From Adiantum capillus-veneris (lineage: Eukaryota > Streptophyta > Polypodiopsida > Polypodiales > Pteridaceae): 64,000 bases of DNA. Below are positions 49,818-61,670 of the stretch, one piece after another (the stretch's first letter is position 1; the number at the start of each line of letters is the position of its first letter). Location of the stretch: the NCBI GenBank assembly GCA_014529385.2, contig CM043959.1, forward strand, positions 14,073,809-14,137,808. The letters run 5' to 3'. Below the pieces are notes generated by a model, which made no database searches, was not told the origin of the DNA, and saw only the letters and a program-made list of their open reading frames with translations. Both the position numbers and the translations under genes were made by a program.

Positions 49818-51063
49818 CTTCATATGGATTCGACTGATCAGTGTATATATAAGCATCGGAAAGCCATGGAAACTTCGGAGATGGATGCTTTGAGTCTTAT
49901 CAAAGAATGTTTGCATGAGGACTTCGAGGATGCACGTCAAGCCTGGGAAGGATCGGCTCCTGTCATGGAAGTGCGCATCCCTATACAGCAGCTTATGGAT
50001 CCTGTTGCTCAATATGCACTTAATGCGGTGATTCTTTTCTTCCCGAGTAGAATGCCTACGGCTCAGGATGTAGGCCAATGGGTTGATTTCCTAATCAAAC
50101 AGCAAGCAGTCCGAGGGGTTTACTTTGGTGCGCGAGGGTTCTACGAAGTCTTGCTAGCTGACATAGATGCTCGGGATGCTCTGCTGGAAATGTCTCCTCT
50201 TTTCTTCAATACGCAGATGACTCATGTGCTGCCCTGGCGCTCTTACCAAGGACTATCAAAGTCTCATTCGTCACTAGTGTCCCGTCTGGGTTGAGGTGGT
50301 CGACTTTCCTCGCACTTGGCGTCATTTTCTTCCTTTGTTGGCTGCTCAACTGGGAAAAGTCATTTGCCCTCCTAAGCTGGACAAACACAAACCGTTTTTG
50401 TATTCTGTGGGACACGGATATCCCCACTCCAGCAGGTATTTTGATCGATTCTGGAGATGCAGTGGTTGAAAAGCGCCCATTTAAGCTTAAATGGGGCAAG
50501 TTTGCAAATTCTTGCTTCCGATGTGGCAAATTTGGTCATATGCAGTCCGAATGTCCAGAACCAAATCTGCAACCACCTCCTTCAGCCGTCCCTCTCCTCA
50601 ATCTCGCTCGCCTCCGAAATCTTCTACTGAGGTTCAAACTAAAGGAGTTTCACCCTCCTCCCCCACAGCTGGGGCGTTTAAAGGCAAGGGGAAACAATTA
50701 CAATTGTCTGCACTTTCTGCTTCTCCAAATATTAAAGACAAAGGAAAAGAACATGTTTCGACCTCTCAAACTTGGCTAGTACCCAAGAAACCCGCCAAAG
50801 CTGCTACAGCCCGTGTTCCGGCATCTTCTCATAATTATGTGCCTTCTTTGAAGAATGTTGCTCAGAAAAAACTCCTTTGTAATGAAAACACTTCTTTGGC
50901 TGAAGCCTGGGACAAGGTGGTTCACTCTTACAAGGAAGTTGTTACCGGAGAAGCTTCTTCATCACAAGGTGCATTTACTTTCAATTATCCAGGTCCAGGT
51001 CTTGACCCACCTTCTCAGGCACCTATAGCTGGGGAGGATGTGTCGATGGGCACTGGTACTTGA
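49818..51063 (+). pseudogene. LINE2 ORF1 (RNA-binding Gag-like protein)
   Basis: Translation from the ATG at 49824 (MDSTDQCIY) gives MDPVAQYALNAVILFF...TAQDVGQWVDFLIKQ, and GFYEVLLADIDARDALLEM, resembling the DUF4283-type N-terminal domain of plant LINE ORF1. A frame change near 50245-50290 leads to the PVWVEVVDFPRTW block in a second frame. The zinc knuckle CFRCGKFGHMQSEC (50515-50556) is in a third frame and the Ser/Pro/Lys-rich tail (50560-51063) in the next. So at least two frame changes interrupt a protein that would bind its own RNA. Confidence 0.75.
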
Positions 51064-51118
51064 GTTTTCTCCCCCCTTTCTTTTCCTGTTTCCTCGTCCA
51101 CTGTATATACCATATAGA

Positions 51119-51860
51119 ATGCATAGTTCTTTGAATTGCATCTCCTATAATGTGCGTGGGTTATGTAATCAAGACAAGTGGCGGCTTACCTGGCACTATG
51201 TACATACATGTAAAGCAGACATTGTGGTTCTTCAAGAGCATAACCAACATCAATTTGCAGGACAGACTTCTTACTTTGCGGGCTACTGGATAGCTTATGC
51301 AGGATCAGCTAGCCATTCTGGAGTGCTTATGCTTGTTTGACATGAACTCTTCCCGACCTTGGTTTTTAATGACCCGGCTGGGAGATGGATGGTCATCCAA
51401 TGTATTGTTAATGGGGAAGTTTTCGAATTTGGAGGATTATATGCATACACAGCTTCTGTAGATAGTGCACGGTTGTGGAGTGCTATCTATTCTTATTGTT
51501 GGCGTTCCAATGCCTTTCTCTGCGGAGATTTTAATAATGCACCAAACCTTGCGGATAATACTACTGGCCATTCTCACATGCTTCATATGGAACGACAATC
51601 ATGGGACCAATTTATGTCGACTTGTAATGGGCTTGATTTGTGGCCCTTTTTGCATCCAACTGATCCAGGATTCACTTTTCAACACAATGCTCAATCTATG
51701 TATCATGCTCGGCTGGATCGCTGGTATCTTTTTCACATGCAGCAGTATGATGAGTAGTATGATGAGTTTGTATGCGAGATGAGGATTGATTATGCTATGT
51801 GTCTCTCGGATCATTTTCCCGTATGCTTGAAACTTCGTTTTGGCTCTTTTGATGTCAATG
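51119..51860 (+). pseudogene. LINE2 ORF2 endonuclease domain
   Basis: Apurinic-type endonuclease that nicks the target DNA. Motifs in order: SYNVRGL (51140), VLQEH (51230, catalytic Glu), FLCGDFNNAPN (51520), GFTFQHNAQS and ARLDRWYL (51700), LSDHFPV (51805, the conserved S-D-H). Stops at 51338 and 51755 interrupt it. The second lies in a short TAGTATGATGAG duplication at 51747-51768. All catalytic motifs are otherwise kept. Confidence 0.88.
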
Positions 51861-52489
51861 ATCGCCGAAGAGACTTTTGCATATCAATAATGCTTATCTC
51901 AAGCATGAGCCTTTTCGCACTATGATTGTGAATATCATCCCGCCTTTGCTCTCCCAGATGTATGTTGACATGGACATAGCCTGGTTCCGTTTTGTTATGC
52001 GTGTTCAATCAGTTATACAAGATTATGGCAGGGATTAATTGTCACAATTAAGGGATCAGGTAAACCAGGCAAAGGATGCTTGTAGCCGATTAATGCACTT
52101 GGCTAATCATACTTCTCTTACTGACGCTCAAATGACTGAGTTGTTTTCTGCTCGCGCTATATTAAGGCACAATGATGAGAGGAAATTGGCCAAATGGCAG
52201 ACTCAAGCTCGTCAACAGGCTTTTGCAGATAAAGGATGTGCTTCTAAACAATCCTTTCAGTGTTTGCATCACTCAAGGCAGTCTCAAGCTATACGGAGAG
52301 TTAAATTACCGTCAGAAGAGTGGACCTCCACTTTCCGAGAGCTAGCACTATCCCTACACTCTCATTATGGCAAGATTTTTGAGGCCCCTTCTTCTCTTAC
52401 GAGAGAAGCTCGCCAAGCACGTCACATGTTTCTATCGTATGTTACTTCCTTTCTTTCGATGCGGCAGGCGTAAGACCTGGAAGCTGTTT

Positions 52490-54770
52490 TCACTGATTGG
52501 AATTGTATGCTAGCTTGCTTGATTTGGGTCGATGGAAAGCTCCTGGTTGGGATGGTCTCTCTGTGGAATTTTTCATGTCTTTCCTGGAGTATTTGAAGCC
52601 GTCTCTATTGTTCATGATGAATACAGCCTGGGAAAAATAGGAACTGCCCTCCTCTTGGAAAGAAGGTTTGCTCAAGCTGATACCTAAGCATGCATTGTGT
52701 GAAGAATTCTCACATTGGCGGTCTATTACGCTTATGCCTGTGGTATATAAGTTAATGGCAAAAATGCTTACTAACCGACTCAAGTGCTTTCTGCATGAAG
52801 GCTTGCATCAATCTCAATATGGCTTCATTCCGCGACGTCAAATTACTGATAACCTCGCGAATGTCATCATTGGTATGGAATATGTAAAATATACTCGACA
52901 GGATGTTTTAATCATGCAGGTCGACATTAAAAAGGCATTTGATACTGTTCTTTGGGATTACATTGCGGATACCATGAGATGTTTGGGTTTTGGGCCTAGG
53001 CTATCCCGTGTCGTGCTTTTCTTGTATGCATACATTACTTCTGCATTCTTGTTGGATGGTTTTCTCACAGAATCTTGGCCTTTGGGACGGTCGGTAAGGC
53101 AGGGTTGCCCTCTGAGTGCTTTTCTTTATGCGATCGCTACTCATCTCTTGTTTATGTATTTGGATTCCTTGACCTCCACTGGTAGGCTATGTGGCCTGAC
53201 TTTACCTTCTGGTCGACAGTTTGTTGGTCAAGCTTATGCGGATGACTCTTTGTTTATGCCTCGTAATAGCTATGATGATGTACAGCAGATTATGCATACT
53301 CTTCACTTGTTTGGATTGGCAGTAGGTCTCAAAGTTAACTTTTGCAAATCCAAGCTATTGCCTCTGAAAGAGCGTGACTGGCATAAGATATTGTGGTGTG
53401 GGAAGATTGTTCCTCCACATGTTGTGGTTCGCCATTTGGGTTATCCACTGGGTTGGAATGTATCGGCTATGCAGAAACTGGATTGGGTGATCCAACGTCT
53501 GCATTCCAAGTTGAATTATTGGAAATTGTCCACATGGCCACTTCATGTGCATCTCAGGATTTTCCAATGCATCCTTGTGGCTTATGTGCAGTTTTACTTG
53601 CCTTTGTTATCTTGGCCTCAATTACGCTTGCAATCCCTCATGTCCAATATTTTAGAGCATTTTTGGCGGACCTCGTCTAGCAAGAAGGGCCTTCAGCTTC
53701 TATCTATGGACAAGCTGTGTTCTCTCAAGCGGCTAGGAGGGTTGAATATTTTGGACTTGAGACGTCATCTTCTGGCTCGAAAAGCTATGTTGTTGCCAGT
53801 TTTGGTGAAGCAGCAAAGCAACCGGGGGCTTTCATGGTAACACATTTGTGTGTGCACAGTCACCCCTTCTTTTGGTCATTGGAAACCGACTTATTGGGAA
53901 GCTTGAAGGACACATTCCTGGATGTCCATTTACTTCTTCTCTAATTGTTGATTGGAAGGTTGTCACTTCGCATTTGGCTTGGGATGGTCGACAATCTTCT
54001 GGGGGTAGCTCTCTTCGCTTGGAGAGTCTGCATTGGAGCAGGGTTTTCGCTTCGACTTTGGTTCAACGGTCTCCTCGCCAAGCATATTTTCTTTCCCAAA
54101 AAGGAATCTGTCAGGTGCATCAGGTGGTTGATGATTCGGGTTATGTTCTTTCTTTCGCTGCTGCCGTCTCCCGCTTTTGGTTGGGCCTTCACTATTCTCC
54201 TCTCTGGCGGGAGATTCAAAGGATGCTTGTTGCTCATTCACCCATTCCTCCTCTGGATGTGGACTCTCGCTTCTCTGATTGGAATCTGGCTAATACTGGA
54301 CTGGATTGCATCTCAGCTGCCAATGTCTATGCCATCCTTCACTCTGATGTATGGATTGTGCATTGGTGTAATGAGCTATGGTCGCTTTCCGAGTCATCCT
54401 TGTGGTGGAAACACACATTGTCTCGCATTTGGCAGAGTCATCTACCTTTGAAGGAACGTGTTTTCTTGTGGCGGTGCTTGGTGGGAGCTCTACCTGTTGT
54501 TGGCAGTGTGTTGCATGCTTGGCATATTGCACCTTCCCGCTGCTCCAGATGCCTTGAAGCTCAGGAGACTGTGCCACACTTACTGTGGTGTTGTCGTCAC
54601 TCCAGAGCCTTCATTCGGCAAGTGTCGATTGCTCTTTGACTGCGTTTTCCTTTCGGCTCTTTTCACAGACGACGCTTTTTGGGGTGCTTCGGTCACCACA
54701 ATCTTAGTTTGCAGTCTTCTTCACCTGGGTCAGATTTTGGACTATGTGGGCCATCTGACATCATAGGAAC
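52490..54770 (+). pseudogene. LINE2 ORF2 reverse transcriptase and zinc-binding domain
   Basis: An open run of 390 codons (52668-53840) carries EFSHWRSITLMPVVYKLMAK, QYGFIPRRQITDNLANVI, MQVDIKKAFDTVLWDYI (52920), VRQGCPLSAFLYAIATHLL (53095) and the catalytic YADDSLFM (about 53240). HLGYPLGWN (53440) starts the thumb. After a frame change at about 53840 the tail 53848-54639 includes the zinc-binding CSRCLEAQETVPHLLWCC (54541). The polymerase core itself shows no missing motif, but the frame change and endonuclease stops would prevent retrotransposition. Confidence 0.92.
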
Positions 54771-55029
54771 TCCTTAATGTTCCAGGGCACTTTTGTTGAC
54801 CCCTTTCCCTATTTCAAATTATCTCTTGGTCAAGCGCTGCATTTTGTCATGACGTTGGAGACATCACTCTTGATACCTATAGGATTTACTTTGACTGTTT
54901 CTAGCCTTCGGAGCCTCATAGTGCTCCGTGTTTTGTATCCCTTTCTTTTCGTGGGTTTTCCTCGCTTTGAGGTTTCCCACTTGTAAATTAATCAAAGCAG
55001 ATTTACAAAAAAAGTATGAATCAGCTCCA

Positions 55030-55945
55030 GCCAAATGTCGCGAATAGTCTTTGCTGGTGGGACAGGGCGAGCCTTGAAGATGCGAAAGCAGCGGACCCGC
55101 CAAATGAGCCAGAGTGTCAGGCCGCAGACAACCTCCCAACACCACTCTCTATCACTGCACCACCCCTGAGGGATGAGCTCTATGGGAAGCTGAAGTGTAG
55201 GTCGATCCCCCTGAATCACTATCATCCTGCTGGTAGAAGCCAACTCAAAATGGAGCGTTGGGCCCGTGAGAGTGGATCAAGTTGCAGAACCCGAAGTGTA
55301 CTGTCGGGTTGTAAAAAGGGCTAGCATCAGGCGAAGAACCAGAAGCTGAACTTGATGTGCCATGGGGCAGTCTCACAAACAATGACGCTGACTCTTCAAG
55401 GGATGGCCACAGGTTGAAAATGCTGTTGAGAAGCCACTGTGTACTAACCAACTCCCAATTGCTGTGGCCCTATGCGCAACTAGCCACTAAAACATGGTAA
55501 CTCTCCTCGGCTGCATGCTGTCCCACAATTGCTCCTAAAAGCCTGACAAGAACTCGATTGTGAGAACCTCCTTTTGCCAGCTGAATGAGCCTCGCTCCGT
55601 GCTGCCAGTCCTTGGGTGATCGGCGAAAGAGAAAGGATCCCGCTAGAACCACTGTCCCGGGTCTAGCTGCACTCGTACCAAAGGGCGGCTCTTCCAAGCC
55701 CAAAGTCGCTAGTGTCGTGACTCAAGATTTGTTGGGTCAGGATCTATGACACAAGTCCTCCCACAGATGCCCACAACTCGGGTCCTCTGAAAACAGCACT
55801 GTGCAACCTCTGGTGCCTCTACTGAGACTCTGTGAAGACGACCCTCTCCTTGAACCTCGAAAAACATGTGGGTTATTGACTCCGAGCAAACCCTATAATT
55901 GCAATGAGGACCTCTAGATGCGTAAAGGCCCCCATCCATCTGGGA
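55030..55945 (-). pseudogene. LINE1b C-terminal polyprotein part
   Basis: Minus-strand frames 55939-55709, 55703-55470 and 55243-54992 parallel the LINE1a tail: ICGRTCVIDPDPTNLE, then GLEEPPFGTSAA, then VVCGLTLWLIWRVRCFRIFK. The last is followed by IWLELIHTF. Frame changes and stops separate them. Confidence 0.8.
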
Positions 55946-56142
55946 GCTACTGCCTCAAGAGGGGTATGCTACTTAGCAAGTATAGCCTCTGTAATATCTT
56001 GACACATGCTTTGCACCCCCCTCATGCCTTGTAACTAGATGCTCTGAATCTCCTCGAGAAGGCATGAAAATTGTAGCCAATCGCCGAGAGTGCGGGCTAG
56101 ACCCTCTGCCATGGGACCCCAAGAAACATGAGGCTTGCTACC

Positions 56143-56546
56143 CATAGTTACCGGGGAACGCCCCCTAGCCCCCGTTCCGGCGTTACGGAACGTCCCGGAA
56201 TGTCTGACATTCCGGGTGGCCAATGTAAACCGGAACGGCCGTTCCGGAACGTTCCGAAAATCCTCCGGACCGTTCCGGAATGCCCCTGGAACGGCCAACG
56301 GCTACAAACAAATTTGGCAAAAATTGAAAAAATTGAAGTAAATGTTTGGGCTTCTTTTGAAAGTGTGCAAGGCCTCAAGGACTCATAAAATGCACCCCCC
56401 TTCCCCTTTCTCTTCACAAGCTAATCCTCAAGGCTCAAGCTCTCCCTCTCACTCTCAAGATCTCTCCCTCTCAAGACTCACTCTCTCAAGGCTCAAGGCT
56501 TCAAGCCTTCAAGCTCTCTTCCTCTCCCTCCCACTCTCTCAAATCT

Positions 56547-56608
<62 letters not shown>

Positions 56609-56828
56609 TCATCTAGTCATAGCAAGATTGAATGGTCTTCAAAACGAGTTTTTTGTGAGTATTAGAGTCAAAGCACTCTAATACTCCTTGTATTTAAACA
56701 CAAGGAGCTAAAAATTGCACTATTTGGGTGTTTTTTATACCTCCCGTTCCGGACCCCTAGCCGTTCCCCCGTTCCGCGGGGATCCCGTTGCCGTTCCCGT
56801 TCCGCGTTCCGCGTTCCGGGTAACTATG
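56143..56828 (-). mobile_element. MITE copy 2 (686 bp, hAT-like)
   Basis: Inverse orientation to the copy at 24316-25007. Ends CATAGTTACC and GGTAACTATG, with the 8-bp duplication TTGCTACC on both sides (56135-56142, 56829-56836). It has GC-rich ends with CCGTTCCGG and GGAACG words, an internal (CT)n tract (about 56556-56604) and the GACTCTAATAC / TTAGAGTGC inverted words. LINE1a around 44125-44140 reads TTGGTTGGTAGTAGGCCTCA without an insert, so the empty site is in the same window. Confidence 0.95.
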
Positions 56829-56849
56829 TTGCTACCAACCAAGGTGCCT

Positions 56850-57990
56850 CTTTGGGTGCTAATCATGGGGTTCCAAACAAGAGGCTGCCTCAAGCGCTCC
56901 TGCATGCAAGTGGGCTGGTGCTGGTCCAAACCACTCCGCAGCTGCTCTTAGGACCGAAGCAGGCTCGCAGCAAAGTGGTCCTCCCAGCTCCTGCTTAGGC
57001 CAACTCGGCGCATCTGCGTAAAAATCCACTTGATAGATGGGCTCCAAGGGCCGCCCGTAGGAGGGACTCGAGCACGAATCCGATGTAGAATTAGGTCCTT
57101 CGAGGGGCCCTCCTCTGGAGGAAGTCCTCTGACCACAAGCTTCCCAAGGAGGGCTCTGCTTTGCCGTGTTGGATCGATGATCCCAAACTCTCCATGAGAA
57201 CATGGTAAGGTGATGACCTGCCAGGACACTTTGGCCCGGGCTGACTGGGTGTCTTGCCCCGACCACAAAAAATTCCCGATCAACTTCTCCAACTGGCTGA
57301 TGGAGGAGATGGAAAAGATCCAGCAAGTCGTGTACCACATAGTAGCCAAAAGCACCTGTTGGCCACTACAACTCTGCTAGCCAACGAGAGCCGTGTCGAA
57401 CTCCAATGAAGTAATTTCCTCCTAATGCAGAGGAGGAGAGGAGCAGTCTGTTGCTCTGGAGACAAATCCAAGCCAGCCTGACAGTCAAGATAACGCACGG
57501 AAGTCCCTGAGGGGATCCACTTGAAGCCCTCTCCTGGCGACCAGTGAGGCGTAGGAGCACTGCCAACCCAGAAAGCCACAATCTCCCTCAAGTTGATTAG
57601 TGCTCTTGATGTACAACAAAACACCTCAAGAGCCTGCTCACACCTGTGCTAATCGGCCCTATAGCCCTCTAAGTACATGCTTGAGTCGTCAGCAAACTCA
57701 ACGTCAAGCAACTCGTCTCCCCTATTGGGGAGCTCTAAACCACGCAAACAAATCTCCCGTGAAGTAAAAAATGTGCTCATCGCCTCAGCATAGAAGAGAA
57801 AGAGGAAGGGGGCAAGAAGGAACCCTGCCTAACCAAATGCGTGAGCATGAAGCGTTGCCCTCTTCCCCCTGCCGAGCACCTGACTGTGCGCACATCTGGG
57901 CTGACACTCCTCTGATCCAAGCATCTGAAAATCCAATCCTGCGTAGAGTGCCCTCCAGAAAGTCCAAGTCAATGGACACATGGCAGTAGG
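56850..57990 (-). pseudogene. LINE1b reverse transcriptase fragment
   Basis: Minus-strand coding starts near LTWTFWRALYAGLDFQML (about 57960), in the block after the first catalytic region. It runs on to EFADDSSMYLEG, then GEGFKWIPSGTSVRYLDC (57530) and LIGNFLWSGQDTQSARAKVS (57280). The catalytic F-A-D-D is kept, but stops and frame changes near 57800, 57620 and 57340 make the protein non-functional. Confidence 0.8.
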
Positions 57991-58915
57991 AGAGAAACCT
58001 ACAAGACACACACACTCGCTTGAAGTCTCATCCATGAGGGGGGTGCCCATTTTTGAGTGGGGCTGAATTTTGGAGTTCATGAGTGACTACAGTGTGTGTG
58101 TGAGTAGTGGGTGCAGGTGATCATAGCTTTAATGGAAAGCTTGCCTTCTCCCTTGTCTCACGTAGCATGACGATTTTCTCTCGCGCATCTCTCTCTCCCC
58201 TTTGCACACATGGTAATGCCCTAGAGTAGGGCTTCTCAAATGACCATGTACAATTCTGGGGGTTTTATGCACGTTTGCCAAGGCAAGAGCCTTCTGTACA
58301 GGGACCAAATTAGCTAATTGCTAATCCCCCACAAGTATGCACAGTGCCATCGCAAAAGATTGCGAAATCGGAGAGTTTTCTCGTGTGAAAACTCGTCCAA
58401 TTCAAAGGGGAACTATCCCATTCGTGCGGAAGCACCGGAGACACATGTAGACGTGCTCGCTCTACCCAAAACGATCCAAAACAGAAAATTATAGCCTGCT
58501 GTGTTTTTCTACAGGTGTAGGGTTAGCACCTAAATTGCAAGACATCGCTAGGGAAGCCTAGGGAATACCTTGGGATGCTCAAACAAGGCTTTCGGCACCT
58601 GACAGTGACAAAATAGGGAATTATGCCATGCTGAAATTGACCTCCAGCTCATTGAAAAGCCTCCAAATTGCAAGGGAAAGTGTCCTTGACGTGTACTTTT
58701 GACCTAAAGGGGTTTTGCGCCATTATGTTGGCAAAATCGGGTCAAAAACCTACAATTATATCCATGGACAGGTTTGGACAGCCTGGTAAGAGCTAGGTGA
58801 AAACGTTTGGATCGTCTATTTGCAATAAGAATAAAGAAATACCAAAAGGGGCACCAGTCTTTGGGGCCTACAGGGTGTCGTTGTCTGCTTGGAAGCACTT
58901 TAGCTCCCAAGCCGT
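57991..58915. other. unrecognised DNA between LINE1b and gag D
   Basis: No gene is seen. It has a GC-balanced, LTR-like look near 58380-58700 and could be the first part of the LTR whose end is at 58916-59040, but no second copy of it was found. Confidence 0.35.
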
Positions 58916-59040
58916 GTTTTTGTTTGGGTGTTAATTCCAGTCACAGGTTTATTCGTGAAGTTTCTATGTGTCGTAAAGTTTATCAGGTAAAGATTCGGGT
59001 GAAAGCTAAAGTCTACCGCCCTACGAGCCGATTTCATGGT
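58916..59040 (+). repeat. LTR-end fragment of chromovirus D
   Basis: TTTATTCGTGAAGTTTCTAT and AAAGATTCGGGTGAAAGCTA match, inverted, the LTR end at 60838-60955 with about 85-90% identity. Plus strand here, minus strand there. Confidence 0.8.
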
Positions 59041-59284
59041 TCTGTCGCCCGGACAGAATCACTTTTTCCTTAGAGAGTAAGCCTTGGCTGGTTTGCAGTG
59101 AAGACACAGAGTACAAGAACATGGAAGTACACCTTGGCTGATAGGACGAATGACGCCAAGGAAGAGGGTTCCTCTGCACAGGACAAATAGGTTGTTCCTC
59201 CTCCAGTGTTCGAGCGTGGAGAAAGTTTAGGCCACCCCTGTCTGTACCTTTTGTTGATTTGAATGCTCCACAAGGTCAAGGATA

Positions 59285-60720
59285 TATGACTAGGCAACTA
59301 GACGAGGATGCATTCAGGACAGAGTTGGTTGCTGCTTTGAATGTGTTTTCTCGATTGGTGCAGAACCCTAGGTTTATGGAATTTATGCAAGCGTCGCCAG
59401 TGTCACAACAGACAAGGTAAGTGTCTCATGCAATCGAGCCTGCTGAGGCCCAAGTCCAGGTCCTTTGTGCGTCCCAGCAGGGCAAGGAGCACTCACATGT
59501 TGCAGAGTCAGTTGGGGCTACAAGACAAATTACTTCTATCCACGAACAGGTGGTTGGGATGCCTATTCCATAGGCTTTACCAGTTCAGCCAACCACCTTT
59601 CAATGTCCGCATGTTTCATTAAATGGACAGGGAACCAGTTTCCAGGCTATGCAACAAGTTTTTCCACCACCCACAGCACATCCTCGGTATTTCGGGGGTG
59701 GATTTGTGTTTCAGAGCACGGCTGGTTATACATGTGGAAACCAGCAATATATGCCAGGAACAGTCTTTGGGGGTATGCAAGGCATGATGCCAAACCCCAT
59801 GTATGGTAACATTGGCATGCAATAAGGATTTCAGTGCAATCAAGCCAATTTGGGGTGCCACTGAGCAATTTTGGCATGGTTGGTCTTTCCAACCAGCATC
59901 ACATATGGCACAAGTGACGCAATGTCAATGGCCAAGGGGGGCTGATGATCCCTATCACAGTGCCCATGTTGCAGACAATTCCCTATGACAATTTGAGAGC
60001 TCTGGAAAAGCCAAAAGTATACAAAGAAGGTGGTGAAGCTGTGAAGTTCGATACTTTCAGAGGCTTTGAGCATAAGGCAAAGGCTCTTACTTTCCTCCAA
60101 AAATTTGATACAGCCTATGCAGGGAGGAATTTTACAAAGGCTTCCAAGGTCAAGAAAGCTGCCACTTTCTTGAAAGCCAATGCGCTTACATGGTGGACGA
60201 CACTGTTGATGCAAGGACAAGCACCCGCCATGTGGGTATACTTCAAGAAAATGTTTGCATCTGCATGGCTGTTTCATGAATTTGAAACCAATGTCATGGC
60301 GGATTGGCACCAACTTACTGCGGCTACTTGCAAAAGCCTACATGAGTACAATCAGAGGTTCTATAAAGTGTTGCTCTCAGTAACCTCCTATAGGTTTGTG
60401 CCATTGACAAAGCAATTTGAGAAGTATTGTTGTGGGATGCCTAGAGGGCTTCGAGACTATTGTACAAAGAACAAAGTGGCTAACCTCACTCAGCTTATGG
60501 AAGTTGCCAACACTGGTCATGTCTTGTTGAAATGAGAGGAGAGTGGGTTTCATGGCAACGTGAAAGGGGGTCAGCAAAAGAAAATTTCAGCAAAGAAGCC
60601 CGTTGTAAAAGTGACTCCTGAAGCATCCTAGAGGTCAAAAAAGAAGTTTTAATAGCTGAGAGAAAATGGTTTATATGCGAGTAGCTTGACTATTTTGCTG
60701 CAGATTGTGGCCAGAGGAGG
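59285..60720 (+). pseudogene. gypsy gag D
   Basis: The N-terminal part (LVAALNVFSRLVQNPRFMEF, 59320, then a Gln/Met/Gly/Pro-rich part to about 59820) has stops at 59418, 59574 and 59823. The gag domain proper is open from 59945 to 60535 (196 codons): GEAVKFDTFRGFEHKAKALT, KAATFLKANALTWWTTLLMQ (60150) and HEYNQRFYKVLLSVT (60340), typical of the retrotransposon-gag domain. A weak zinc-knuckle-like CE-x7-AADCGQRR follows at about 60675. Stop at 60533. It faces the minus-strand pol that starts at 61103. Confidence 0.8.
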
Positions 60721-60837
60721 AGGCCAACTGACTCAAAGGACAAAGAGGAAAAGGAAAGGAAGAAAACGAAACCCACGGCCGGGTTAGTGCCAGATATGGT
60801 GAGTGATAGGCCAGATGAAACTGGCCCACAGGGCGGT

Positions 60838-61103
60838 AGACTTTAGCTTTCGCCCGAATCTTTACATCATAAACTTTACTTGACTTTACGACACAGAGGA
60901 AAACTTCACGAATAAACTTGTGACTCGAATTAGCACTTCACACAAACCACAACCGACTGCGGTTGAAACTCTAGGTCGTCGTCCGTTTTACACTGGCCAC
61001 ACAATGTCGGGCCGTTTGTGACTTCAAAAAGAGGATCCCAAAAATTCCTATCAAGGGAAAGAAACCAACAACTAAGATTAGTGGTTTCCACAGCCTCATG
61101 ACA
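60838..61103 (-). repeat. 3' LTR of chromovirus E
   Basis: On the minus strand a purine tract CAAGAGGGGGTA (61115-61104) immediately precedes TGTCATGAGG (61103 downward). The LTR runs about 265 bases to about 60838. Its final 115 bases match 58916-59040 in inverse. Confidence 0.8.
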
Positions 61104-61439
61104 TACCCCCTCTTGAAATCGCAAACGCCCTCGATTGCATGCCCTATATACATGCCTTGATGATTTAGTGTGTTTAGGACCCTTTTATCATCACATGTAT
61201 CCACAGGAAAGGTCATGAAACATTGATACAAATGACTTAATGAGACCTTCATACTTTTGTCATTTCATCTACGATAGAAGTGAGAATAATACCTTTAGCA
61301 TTCGTAGAACAGTGTCCACTTCTATTGCACTGAATCCGTATATGTACATTTGATGTACTAGCTCCATCATGACCCCTACTTTGAGCACGTTGAGTTGGGG
61401 CATATGTAAACTGTAACCCAAAGGCGTCAAGGTAAAGCT

Positions 61440-61560
61440 GCAATACATTTGGTGACTCCAAAAGTTCACACTCTTCCATCCACTTTGCATCCATAGGTGG
61501 ATAGTTCTTGAACTTCACCAAATAGAGTCATGCAACTATCCCCTTGACTTTTCTTTCCTT
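61440..61560 (-). pseudogene. chromodomain of chromovirus E
   Basis: YLVKFKNYPPMDAKWMEECE (about 61530-61475) is the chromodomain core, ending an integrase whose linker PFVADVPKDMPDEDQPEVEE precedes it. A stop at about 61530 lies just before it. In chromoviruses this domain is thought to target chromatin. Confidence 0.85.
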
Positions 61561-61670
61561 ATGTGCCAAAATCTGATCAGGTACCAAGATCTCATCAAGT
61601 TCCTCAACTTCTGGCTGATCTTCATCCGGCATATCTTTTGGCACATCAGCCACAAAGGGTCTTAGAAGAC

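Larger units (their letters stand above)
49236..55013 (+). mobile_element. LINE2, full-length insertion
   Basis: 5778 bases between two copies of GTATGAATCAGCTCC (49221-49235 and 55014-55028). It has a 5' untranslated region with short tandem repeats, ORF1 with a zinc knuckle, ORF2 with an endonuclease, reverse transcriptase and zinc-binding domain, and a 7-base poly-A (55007-55013). This layout is that of plant L1-like LINEs. Exact target duplications and complete ends show an intact insertion, but stops and frame changes in both ORFs mean it is no longer competent. It inserted into LINE1b in opposite orientation. Confidence 0.92.
48943..57990 (-). mobile_element. LINE1b, interrupted by LINE2 and a MITE
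   Basis: Same family as LINE1a, read on the minus strand in three parts: 57990-56829, 56142-55014 and 49235-48943. The poly-A is the T-rich run at 48943-48960. Identity with LINE1a is seen through the final 330 bases and the reverse transcriptase (DVEFADDS at about 57690, so its F-x-DD box is intact where LINE1a has FAND). LINE2 lies between duplicated copies of a 15-base target (49221-49235 and 55014-55028), and the MITE between duplicated copies of an 8-base target. The 5' end is truncated near 57990 at the start of the RT. Many stops. Confidence 0.88.
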
